Assembly: GCA_037042185.1 (NCBI GenBank) | Contig: JAXQJY010000025.1 | Span: 1 to 64,000, forward strand | Length of the DNA stretch: 64,000 nt | From: Sordariomycetes sp. S80-01Y | Lineage: Eukaryota; Ascomycota; Sordariomycetes | Direction: 5' to 3' | In this document: in pieces, positions 54,473-64,000 of the stretch | Layout: the number at the start of each line of letters is the position of its first letter | Position numbering within the stretch: the stretch's first letter is position 1 | Position numbers and translations under genes: made by a program | Notes under the pieces: model-generated | Databases searched by the model: none | What the model was told of the DNA's origin: nothing | The model's input: the letters and a program-made list of their open reading frames with translations, nothing else

Positions 54473-55244
54473 GATGGCTGGTATTTTAATTTGTAGTGGA
54501 CGTCCATGGTTGCATCGATCTGGACATAACCTGTCTCGTTGAGCTTTTATGTCACTTCATGTCTCCCAGCCTTCGGAAGCACAGCTCCTGTCAAATTCGC
54601 AGCGATCGGGACAGATGGCCGCCCCATAACATCACGCATGCGCATGTCAGGTTCCGGGTATCGAGCACGGCTGATCTTGGACCAATCCGCGTCGCCGGTC
54701 ACCACCCCACGATGGAAATCCTTAGACTAGAGTCGCTGGCGCCTCAATAGACAATTGCCGCAGCACATCCCGGCGGGGAATCACCCCCAGTATCCCCTCT
54801 CCTTGTGTTCCCCTCCCTCTGTCTAGTCGACCCCAACCGAGAGCGGATGGGGCGGAGAAGCAACCACGACGGATCACGGCGAGGTTTTGCGGGGTTTACT
54901 TGCGTCAGCCTCAAGAAAAGTCCGGCTCGGCTTGTCGAAACGGTAGTTATGGATTTGTCAATTATGCCCCTTGTCTTTGCATCGAGCTTGGCAAGTATCT
55001 TGGATATGATCATGCTTATCTTTCCGAGCGATAAGTGCAGGCTTTCGACTGTTCATGATGAGGTGTGCGCAGTCTCGTTCCAGTTTCCGTTGGTACCCAC
55101 TGAGTCTGAGTTGTGTACCTGATCTGCTTCGGATTCACCTGCAACCCGCCTATCCTTTGTTCCCTTTTGTTCCCTCAACTAGCGTCTGTCCGGACTCATA
55201 TTCACTCGGAAAGTGACTCGACAAAGGCCCTGCCTGTACGCAAT
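54473..55244. other. Divergent promoter region
   Basis: This 772-bp region lies between the starts of the P450 and the regulator genes. Small open frames (under 110 codons) show no content. No clear long palindrome was seen, although a CCCGGCGGGG-type GC run occurs near 54770. Confidence 0.35.
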
Positions 55245-58200
55245 ATGTCTTCAAGCCATTCGAACGCACAGAGCACTCGTCAGCATACGTCCTCACGTAA
55301 GAGGGCCCCCAGTAAGCCTACATTACCTGGTCGCGAAAATCCATGTCTCTACCAGGACAAGAAGATGCTAACGGACTGTTCAATGGTGACAGAAGCGTGC
55401 ATATCTTGCCGGAGTCGCAAAGTCCGGTGCGATGTCTTCTTTGGCGGAACACCTTGCACCAACTGCTCCCTGGATGGGCTGGGATGTGTGGTAGTGGGCC
55501 GTGCATTCAGACTGTTAGTCCCTCCGCTCATCATGATGTCTTGGTCGCTCATCAAGCACTATTCACAGCCGCCGTTCGGATAAGGGACAACTGCCACCCG
55601 CTCATAATATTACAGACCACCAGGAAGGACCAGAAACCACGTCACTCCTATCAACCGAAACAAGCCACCCGAGCAAGAGCACTATTGAAAATTCATATGG
55701 GAATGCTTCGGTATCGGATGGTGTGGGCGAGTTCGAAGAAACAACTACTGAAGTAACACGAACATGCCAAAGTGCCGACGACATGAACGTTTCAAACTCC
55801 ATGGCATACAATAACTCCAATGCTTTCATCGGAAACGCAGATCCATCACCGAGAGTCGGCATCGGTAAGCCCAGACACAATGAGTCCTGTCACGAAAGAG
55901 CTAATGCAAGTACAGGCAACAAGGACTACAGCAATATTTCACTGCCATCGCATTGCTCTTTCACAGCTGGACAGCTTACGCGTGTCGTGGGAACGATATT
56001 CAACAGCGATGTCCCTTACTCGTGCTTCAGGTTTCTAGCTGTTAGCCAGATGCACCGCATGCCTCCTGAGTGCGTACACCTCCTCGAAGTACAAGGCTGT
56101 TTTAGAGTTCCCGTCGGCCCTATACTCGACGTATTCCTCAGAGAGTACTTCCTTCACGTCCACCCACTCTTACCAATCATCAACGAAGGTGACTTCTGGG
56201 ACGTATACAGCAACGATTCGGTCGAGAACAACAGAGAAGCAAGGCTGTTCCATCACACGATTCCTCTAGTGGTCTTTCAAGCCATGATGCTCGCATCGTG
56301 CAGCTTTGTGCCGTTAGAAACGATAAGATGCCTGGGATTCTCCAACGCCCGAGAGGCGAGGCGGGCATTTTACCAGCGTGCCAGGCTGCTTTTCCATCTT
56401 CAGTCGGAGTCCGCGCCGCTGCATCTTTCCCAAGCTGCTCTCCTACTGTCATACTGGTCACCATCTTTCCGGGAGGCTGCAACGAAACAGAACACCACCT
56501 GGCTGCGCATCGCAATCGAGCAAGCTGAGAATGCCGGGGCACATGAGCGTACCTCGCTAAGTCGCTCCTCAAACATAACAACCCGCGCGGAGCTTCGGGA
56601 GCATAACCTGTTAAGACGGCTGTGGTGCTGCTGTCTAGTTCGAGACCGCATCCTCTCGTTTTGTCTGAGGAGAAACGTACAGATCTCTCGCGCGCATTTT
56701 GACATGGAGGAATTCATGATCTTCTCGCCTACTGACATGCAGGACGAGGTGAATCGTTCAAAGGTCTATAGCCCAAAAGTCAAGAGACACTTAATCGAAG
56801 TTTTCGCCCAGCTGGCAGGGATGAGTCGGCTGATGACCGATGCCGGCAGCCTCGTCTTCCCTTTCGACAAAGGCACCGAATGGGATAAGCTCGCAAGCGC
56901 GGAAGATGTTGCAAAGGTGAGAAAGACGAAAGTGGCGCTGCGCCAGTGGTATATTGAGGCGTTGGCCAAGCTCCTACTTCCATTGAAATCGGAAATGCAA
57001 CATTCAACCAATCACCAGGAGTTCCATGACGCAGTAACGCTCTTCACTCGTCTGGTCTTCATATACTACCAGTAAGCCAACCATGGCTATCCTCGCTGGA
57101 CTCTTCACTCACAACCCAACCACACAGTTCTTCGATTGTTGCTATATGTCACTTTCAGATGCTTCAGAGCGCTGTAGAATCCATTGTTACGCCCGCCATC
57201 TTTGAGACAGCGAGCCTCAATAGCCACGTCGAGGAAATCAGGGACGCGGCTTTTAGGGTCACGGAATGCTTCGAAAAGCTAAGCCAACACAAGTTGCACA
57301 GGTTTCTCCCTACAACTGCGTACGTCTACTAACGAAGTCCCGCCTGAGATGTTTGACACCTACGCAGAGTTGCTGACAAACCCTATTTTAGTATCGCCTG
57401 CACAGCTCTACCACTTGTGCTTCACACCCTTGGGGCGAGATTGTCCTCGACAGCACCAGACTGCAAGCTCGACATCCTCAACCAACTCATGACAACGTAT
57501 GAATCACAGTATGATGGAGTCGAGTGGGTTGGGGAGACGGTTAAACACATACTGGAGTCGTCTGACAAGAGCAGCATGCGGCTTCAAGGTACAGGAATGC
57601 CTGCATTTGCACCCCTATCGCGCTCCTGCATGGATACCTTGATTTCACAGCCTTCATTCTACCTTCAGGTAGCAATGACTATGGATCTCAGCTTGAGTAA
57701 AGGCCGTTTACCAGGGGCCGCAGACTTCCCAGCCCGATTAAGGCAATTCTTTCACCGCTCCCGGAATCTAAACTATGGTGAAAAGAGCCAACAACCAGCC
57801 AAAACCTTTGAACACAACGATTGGCGAGATGACGGCCCCGAAAAGGCCAACTCGTTCGATATTCTGGGTGCAGCAGCGTCCAGACCGGGGCATGGGAAAG
57901 TCTCTTTGTTCGGCAGCGTCGCAAACCAGCCGTGCCTCAAGCATGGCCATGGTTTGCCCAACGCTGATGGCTTGACAGCCGGGACCGGTCCTCCTCTACT
58001 TCCTGAGTCTGATCCCTCACCGGCCGACGATAGCCTGCTTGAATGGTTCGGCCTACCTGAAGATACACCAGATATACCAATTCAGAACAGCTGCGCAAGC
58101 GATACAGACAATCTCATCGGAGATTTCGGATCGGGACCCGGACTAGATCAATTCGATGTTCGCGAGGAAGATAGCGATATGCAGTTGTTACTATCATGGC

Positions 58201-58253
58201 TTTCTCATGACGAAGGGAACGAATGTACTTCCCCTGTAACAAAGTCAGATTAA
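55245..58253 (+). CDS. Zn2Cys6 transcription factor, cutinase-factor-like
   Basis: Exons 55245-55513, 55569-57071, 57128-57319 and 57392-58253 join to 941 residues. The basic N-terminus leads to ACISCRSRKVRCDVFFGG then TPCTNCSLDGLGC (C-x2-C-x6-C-x8-C-x2-C-x6-C). The fungal-specific domain includes FLREYFLHVHPLLPIINEGDFW, RRLWCCCLVRDRILSFCLRRN and a long helical C-terminal part. The C-terminus is acidic with DDSLLEWFGLPED, probably an activation region. The type is that of CTF1/CTF2-like lipid or plant-polymer regulators. It is divergent from the P450 and lies next to the feruloyl-esterase-family gene (about 0.35-kb gap, tail-to-tail), so either could be a target. Confidence 0.9.
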
Positions 58254-58603
58254 TCCTCAAATGCAATGAAACAGTGCGATTCTAAGTCTAGGCAAATATT
58301 TTGATACTAGGATATGAGCTTCAATGATCACTAGCTCTCTTCCGTTTGGAAAATCGTGCACTTCCACTAGAATACTCAGGAGTATTTGTCAAATGCGGCC
58401 GCTTATCGTGCCCTGGCAGAGCTGGCTGTGCATCATGGAACAGGTCGTTAGAAATCTTGAATTTCATGAAAGGGCATGATAATCGCAGGTGTGAACTGAA
58501 GCCTCTCCATAACCAGAACGCCATCACGCGTCAAAGAAAGAGATGTCACATTCAACTAAAGGGAAGCTATGTTTGATATATAGAATCGTGTCGGATCTTC
58601 CTC
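58254..58603. other. Convergent intergenic region
   Basis: This 350-bp stretch holds the 3' ends of the regulator (plus) and the esterase (minus). No structure of note. Confidence 0.4.
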
Positions 58604-60154
58604 TTACACGCACTCCCAGCTGTCCGGCACCTTGGGATCGCCCTCCCCTGTATACTTTCCTCGCAAAGGATACTTGCAGTGTTTTCTGGCGAATGATTCA
58701 CCCTCATCTGTCTCGCCAGTCCCCTTGATGGAGTCTGGCGCAATTCCATCCTCAACCCAATGCACAATGGCGGAAAGCACATTCTCCTCGGGGCCGTATC
58801 CGGCCACGGCATCTATGTTATTGCCGATCTTGTAAGCCCCTGGTCCACCGCTGCAGTGACCCATTCCCGATACCCGGAAATAGCGATAGAACTTGTCAAT
58901 CTCATTGGTGGTAAGACTCATCGTCCTCGCAACGTGGTTGTGGTAGCGCTCCGAGTTGTCGCTGCTGATGACGGGATCCTGCAATCCATGGTAATGTAGA
59001 ATCTTGGCGCCACGGTCGCGAATTCCAGCAAGGTCACCCTCCCATGTCTGCACATTGAAAGGGTTTTGAGACGCTGCAAAAGCGTAGTCGTCGGGACCTA
59101 AGGTGGAAGGGTCCCATTCTGGGTCGTTGTAAACGACATAGCGGAACCAGTCAACTGTGTACGGAAACGGTTGACCAGACATGAGAATGGACGCATCGCC
59201 CCCAGGCTGAAGACGCGGATACACCAAAGCACCGTCCTTGCCATGGAGATCAGACAGAACCTTCCGCACTGTCTCAGCCTGCTGGCCGGAGAGGCAGTCG
59301 GACGATGACTCTGAGCCACAGAGAAGAGCTTCTGGCCGGTAATGGCAAAGATTCGGATCCTCGATTATACCGTCAACGAGACCATCCAGTCCATCACACT
59401 GGCTCAGAATATCCTTGGACACGCGGGCCCATTGTGCTTTTGTGAGAAACGTGGGGGAGCCCGGGGGGCCTGAGGTTGTGTAGAAACTGCCGCTCCAGGA
59501 TGTGAGATTGGCAAAGGCAAATGCCGGAGCCCCTGCCACTATCCCGTCAAAGTCGTCTGGAAATTCCTGAGCCTCCTTGAAGCCTTGTCGGCCCCCGGTA
59601 GAGCATCCAAGATAGTAAGACTTGCCATGTGGTTTCCCGTAGTATGCTTCGGTGATCTGCTTTCCTAATACGGTGCCAAGATGCACCGATCGATAGACAA
59701 AGTTTTCCACAGCTCCCGGGTTCTGGTAGAATGGCTCGCCGGAAGTACCGTTGTGGCCATTGTTGGCCCCAACAGTTGCAAAGCCCTGAGAAACACCATA
59801 GGCTATGTCTTCGTACTGAATACAGCCACTGAGGCCTCCATTGCCAGTGCTAAGAAATCTTCCATTCCAGTCTGAAGGTAGCCAAGCTTCAAGGCTGATG
59901 TTGCTTGCTGGGTTTGAAGAAGTCCTTGTGAGTGTCGCTACGCGGCAAATATCAACTTCGATGACTTGGGAAGCCCTCCCGCAAGTGGGGTCATTGTCCG
60001 GGAATGAGAGATTGGTGCCAGCGGCGACAGACTCTGTGAACCAAACAGTCGTGTTGGGTAAAGACAATTTGTTCACGAGGTGCGAACACTTTTTCGTCAG
60101 GTTTGCGTGCCCGACCGACAAAAGACAGAACACGATGAGGTTTCGAGATCGCAT
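58604..60154 (-). CDS. Secreted tannase/feruloyl-esterase family enzyme
   Basis: A single 516-residue exon has signal peptide MRSRNLIVFCLLSVGHA. The catalytic serine motif is YYLGCSTGGRQG (Cys184-Ser185). The aspartate is probably in HYHGLQDPVISS, and the histidine is in VSGMGHCSGGPGAY. The Cys beside the Ser and the Cys beside the His form the CS-D-HC disulfide layout known for tannases and type B/C feruloyl esterases. LDGLVDGIIEDPNLC is the calcium-binding-like loop in the lid. The family hydrolyses ester bonds of ferulate or gallate. It could release phenolic esters from plant cell walls, supporting the nearby polysaccharide-degrading genes and P450. Confidence 0.92.
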   Translation of the reverse strand: MRSRNLIVFCLLSVGHANLTKKCSHLVNKLSLPNTTVWFTESVAAGTNLSFPDNDPTCGRASQVIEVDICRVATLTRTSSNPASNISLEAWLPSDWNGRFLSTGNGGLSGCIQYEDIAYGVSQGFATVGANNGHNGTSGEPFYQNPGAVENFVYRSVHLGTVLGKQITEAYYGKPHGKSYYLGCSTGGRQGFKEAQEFPDDFDGIVAGAPAFAFANLTSWSGSFYTTSGPPGSPTFLTKAQWARVSKDILSQCDGLDGLVDGIIEDPNLCHYRPEALLCGSESSSDCLSGQQAETVRKVLSDLHGKDGALVYPRLQPGGDASILMSGQPFPYTVDWFRYVVYNDPEWDPSTLGPDDYAFAASQNPFNVQTWEGDLAGIRDRGAKILHYHGLQDPVISSDNSERYHNHVARTMSLTTNEIDKFYRYFRVSGMGHCSGGPGAYKIGNNIDAVAGYGPEENVLSAIVHWVEDGIAPDSIKGTGETDEGESFARKHCKYPLRGKYTGEGDPKVPDSWECV

Positions 60155-62467
60155 TGCGAAGTCGCTTTCTCGTACAAGGGGGAGAGCGAGTATGAAGTCC
60201 CAGCCAGATACAGAATCAAGAGCAATGAGGTCGAGATGACTATTGGAGGAAAGGTTTAAAAAGGGGGGTGCTCTGGGCTATGATATTGACAATACTAGTC
60301 GTGGTTTAAGTACTAACCCTCGTGGAGGTGGCTTGGTTTGCCGCTTGCTGGTGCCGCGTATCATTGCCGAGCGTCACTGCCGTGTGCCCACCTCAATGAC
60401 CACTACCGCAATTACCCCACAATCGAATCGTACCCAGGAGCTGCCGTCATTGCATTCAACCCCATACTATTCTTTTGCGCGGAATCGGCGTCCTCTGATA
60501 GGACATCTCCACGGCAGGGCACCCTGGCCAGGTCAGATCGGTGTCCTGTCGGTTCCATTAATCCCACCGAGGTCAAATTCTGTTCCCGAGGGAGCACGGT
60601 GTTCGGCAACGAGATCAGCCCCTGGCAACGACTTTGCGGAGGTCGACGAGCCCCACTGCTACCCAAGTCCACGCTCCGTGCCTGGATTGGTTGGGCACAA
60701 GGGGACCTGTCCGATTCAATAAAACGGCAAGAAGTGCTGGGGGAAGCACGCGTTGACCCTCAGGATTGGGTGAAGTAGCCCTTACCTGCTGAACCCTTGT
60801 CGCGTAAACATTCTTCCAACATAGCAAGGGACTGGTCGGACGGAACGCCGTGGTTATTGTGGTGATGCCAACACGATTCAGTGCCTGTCCCTTTACAATA
60901 ATGGTCGCCGTGCACCGGTATCCTTCTCGTACCTTATCAGCCATCGTCGGGCGGTGTTTCAATGACTTGAATGGTCCGAGGCAGTGGTTTCACATAACAT
61001 AGGTTGGTATCTTCATGTAGACTTCTTGGACATGTTGCGGCTCGATGAATTGTGGTGGAATGCCTACGCAGCCAATGAGGGATTTCCACTGGGAATGATG
61101 AGAGGCGATCAGGTGTCAACACGGTGCCCATCGATTGCTAAAATAGGTAGCACTTTCTCAGCTTTTTACCTAAGCTGGTACTATGAAAGGTCACTTCGAT
61201 ATTAAGCTGCTATGAAGCCCGAATCTGAACGATGATAGGGTATCATCACCGCGATTCTCAGAAAAAGGAAATGGTCAACTGGCCTCTTCACCTACCATAG
61301 CCTATACAGCCTCCTTCAGTCGTCTCTTCCAGATTTCTGACCACCTTAAAGATTGCTTTGATCCTGCTCAAGCATTGCCATGAGGTTGATCCAGGTCACG
61401 ATTGCGGTAGCAGCTGTCCCCGGTGACACAACAGATCATAGCAGTCTCTTGCATGCAGTCAAAACTGAAAGACGTCTCTTCACTGTCCCAGGGTTGATTG
61501 GCTCTCGGAGCTATTACCGGCTGTCTGAAACCCCAAAGATTATTGGATGATATCGATGGCGCCGCTGCTGGCAACGAGACCTTTTCCAAGAATGACTGCC
61601 ACCAGTAGTAAATTCAAAGTCAACCAGCACGTTGCTACCGAGAGACGTCTCTTCGCAATTGCGAGCAAAACTGGGTTTAAGATCGGGCAGAACAGTACCC
61701 TAATTCTCGAATTCCGGGGCCACGAGCAGAGGGGCGCTCAGTAATCAGGTCTTGCGATAAAGACATTTGCGTTCGTTTTCGCCCAGTCGAAGGAGCTTAG
61801 GAATGTCAAAATTCTTATTGACGGTGTGACGGAGTGACAGGTGACTATTGAAGTCCCTATAAGAAGAAATTTCAAGCACTGCGGTAAGGGCAGGTTCGAC
61901 AATGTGATTGCCATCACCCTGCATCGATCTTCTGGCGTAAATAAAAGCTCTGTGTCCTCACGATAACCTGAACGTACTGGTTCTCCATGACTCTTGGGTT
62001 TTTAGAGATGTTAGCTGGGGCATTAGCTCTAGACGCCGCTTTTTCTTGCTTACCCGGCTCCACGAATTATCATGGAAAGTCTCAATGAGTCTGGCGCATT
62101 TCAAATTTTATATGGTGTATCGATTGACTAGATTGGGCTGGTCCACCTGAGGTTGGCCTTTATTAGTAGTGTGCCTGATGATAAGACTTTATGGTAGATA
62201 GATCCAAAGATCTTTTTATACTACATTAGCGGAGGATGAGAGATTTTGAGAGCATGTACATGGACCAGATTCACACAGGGCTACGTGGCAAGGATTGCCT
62301 TACTTTTCGTCGTCCCTCAAAACTACCCGTATGTTTTGACCTCTTTGACATGGCTCACGCATGACGGGTTGCCCTCGAACATGTAAAACTAGTTGAGTTG
62401 CAACCGCCCACTATATTCTACTGCAGCATGCAATCTTTGTCTCTTACGAGATCTTCAGCAGTGTCCA
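60155..62467. other. Long intergenic region, nothing recognised
   Basis: Across 2.3 kb there are many overlapping short frames (up to about 159 codons at 60243-60722) on both strands, none with a domain, signal peptide or coherent splice chain. The left edge holds the esterase promoter. No repeat was recognised. Confidence 0.4.
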
Positions 62468-63488
62468 TTACAGACATGACGCGAAGCACGTAATGATCAG
62501 GGCTAGAAAGGTCCATAGACTCCACACAGACCGCATGGGGCTCTTATCCTCTTGGTCGCCACCTTCTTCGTCGTCGTCCCCACCGGACTCCTTCTCAGCA
62601 GTTGAAAGCTCCTTTGCCCGGAGACAGGTAATAGTAGCGTTGATGCTTGGATCCGTTCCGTTCGCAAATTCACTGTACTTGGAATAGGCCCAACCGGTGC
62701 CCAATATCCAAACCCTCTCTAGAGCCTCTTGATAGAATTTGTCATCGTCCTCGGCGTGAACATCGAATTCCTCAAAGTATGCCCAAGGATCAAGAGTCAT
62801 AAACTCATTTGAATCTCGCATGTTTGGTTCTGTTTGAAGTCAGTGAGATGCATCTGACAGTTGCGACTGGAGGGAAGTGACCGGCAGCGATCAGGCGTGT
62901 GCCATTTCCCAGCTTCGACCGGCAGGAGTCCGGCAACAATGTGATTGGACAATGCGGCCCCGGCCATTCTGAATCAAAGTCTCCAGAGAATCCCTCACGC
63001 AGGGACAGCAGTATATCATCAGTACACTCTGTGGGCAGAACGCTTGTGCACAAGCCGTCCATTTCTTCGGGAGATGCCGTGAGCTTAGACGGAGCCCACA
63101 GGTGCGAGCAGATCAACCAAGAGGGATCTTGCGCGACTCGAGGCATCGAATCCTCTGTCACAATATGGACAGACTCGGGCGGTACGTATGATATCCGGGT
63201 AACAGTGGTGTAACCGTCGTCTGTTACTGGTACGTTCGCTTTGATCTCGATGCGGGCTTTCCACCCCTCAACCTCGCTGCCGGGCCATTTTTCGGCCAAG
63301 TCAAAGCCAGAAGGATCAGGGATTGCGAACTCTCCGAATGCATCAGGGTTTGCTACAGCCTTGTTGATTTCTTCCTCGGTGAATTCGCGGATGGGATTGC
63401 GACCGTCGTCGTACTCTTGAGCCAGAGCGCTGGGAACGACGGCGGTGACCGCGCAAAGGAGCGAACCATAACGGGTGATGGGCAACAT
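62468..63488 (-). CDS. Unknown secreted protein with GPI-anchor-like tail
   Basis: Exon 1 (63488-62882) and exon 2 (62829-62468) join to 322 residues. The start at the second in-frame Met gives a signal peptide GSLLCAVTAVVPSALAQ. An earlier Met at 63608 adds a 40-residue leader with no sense. The exon 1 donor is a non-ideal GTCACT, but the 53-bp intron has a CTGAC branch and CAG end and keeps frame. The body has several cysteines (SWLICSH, GLCTSVLPTEC, GPHCPITLLPDSC) and N-glycosylation sites. The C-terminus has an acidic GGDDDEEGGDQED tract and a hydrophobic tail FLALIITCFASCL, as in GPI-anchored cell-wall proteins. I do not recognise a family. Confidence 0.65.
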
Positions 63489-64000
63489 TTCGTGATATGA
63501 ACAGAAGGCAAGTTGGCTGTTGTTTCCAAGGGCAACATGCCGCAGGCCGCTTTTATATGCAATCGGAGGACTGGACTGGACTGCCGAGAAGCCAGTGAGC
63601 CTTGCCAAGAAACGTAGTCGCGGAGCGCTGAGCTAGCGGAACTATTCCGCTTCCTTCACTCACAAGTTCAAGACTCCGCTCGCATCAAGGGTCACGGACC
63701 GATCGAGTGAAGTATCGGAGCTAAGGTATGCATCTCCTTCCTGCATCGAGCACGCCAAGAACCGAGATGAAAGTCTCGCTTAGGAGCGCATTGTCATTCG
63801 CGAAAATAATCCTTAACCGCAAGGTGCCAAGCTACAACCACCAAGAGGCTTTCTGGGCAACCCGCGGGCGAGATAGCAAAAAGCCCCGACCGGAGATTCG
63901 ATAAGGGAGTTTGTCCTCGTGATAAATGCCGAGCGCCGTAGTACCAGCAACATACTCCCTCCGGTAGTGTGTTTTCCGATTTGAAATAACACTCCATACC
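63489..64000. other. Window end, no gene recognised
   Basis: This lies upstream of the secreted-protein gene. Only a 67-codon minus frame near the end and no motifs. It probably contains the promoter of that gene. Confidence 0.4.

Noticed and set aside
1-64000. CRISPR arrays or bacterial operons
   Set aside because: No regularly spaced direct repeats; genes have spliceosomal introns and individual promoters.

Overview
The window looks like an accessory, probably subtelomere-like segment of a filamentous ascomycete (Pezizomycotina; an Aspergillus/Penicillium-type Eurotiomycete is my guess). The evidence is many short GT-AG introns (about 49-110 bp) with CTAAC/CTGAC-like branch sites, five Zn2Cys6 regulators with fungal-specific domains, fungal-type MFS transporters, a fungal rhodopsin-like membrane protein, secreted CAZyme-type proteins, and AT-rich repeat-flanked sequence with transition-type divergence at the left end. 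No rRNA, tRNA, CRISPR or bacterial operon structure was seen. Exon boundaries below were worked out by hand from splice signals and reading-frame continuity.

Left end (1-7800). A 78-bp terminal inverted repeat (1-78 and 4010-4087, 73/78 matching, all five differences transitions) bounds a cassette of about 4.1 kb. Its only convincing gene is an intact four-exon gene (845-2802) for a 590-residue protein with a PD-(D/E)XK-like motif. After it come AT-rich repeat debris, a conserved-looking fungal gene with one in-frame stop near its 5' end (4693-5826), a 219-bp repeat with inverted ends, and a small two-exon gene for a bacterial-type cold-shock-domain protein (6486-6793) behind three 23-bp purine repeats.

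Centre-left (7800-25900). A rhodopsin-domain membrane protein, a cupin dioxygenase-like enzyme, a decayed or unassigned stretch (10.8-14 kb), a monocarboxylate-type MFS transporter, a glutathione transferase, a DAL5/allantoate-type MFS transporter divergent from a Zn2Cys6 regulator, an NMT1/THI5-like binding protein and a second Zn2Cys6 regulator. The divergent DAL5/regulator promoter carries GATA sites and a TCGG-N6-CCGA site, which fits nitrogen-source control.

Centre (26500-40800). A maltose-type sugar transporter is divergent from an intracellular GH3/PA14 beta-glucosidase (likely glucoside uptake and cleavage). A third Zn2Cys6 regulator, an ACMSD-type amidohydrolase and a lactose-permease-like transporter follow.

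Right (39000-60200). A block resembling a fungal polysaccharide utilisation locus: sugar transporter, GH88 unsaturated uronyl hydrolase, DUF2264 protein, Zn2Cys6 regulator, secreted parallel beta-helix protein and secreted alginate-lyase-fold protein. A P450, a fifth Zn2Cys6 regulator and a secreted feruloyl-esterase/tannase-family enzyme come next. The model is that secreted lyases cut a uronic-acid polymer, the transporter imports unsaturated oligosaccharides, and the cytosolic GH88 and DUF2264 proteins finish them. The GH88/DUF2264 promoter holds a perfect 18-bp CGG-N8-CCG palindrome, a candidate operator for the neighbouring regulator. The last 4 kb holds one unknown secreted, GPI-anchor-like protein (62468-63488) and otherwise nothing recognisable.
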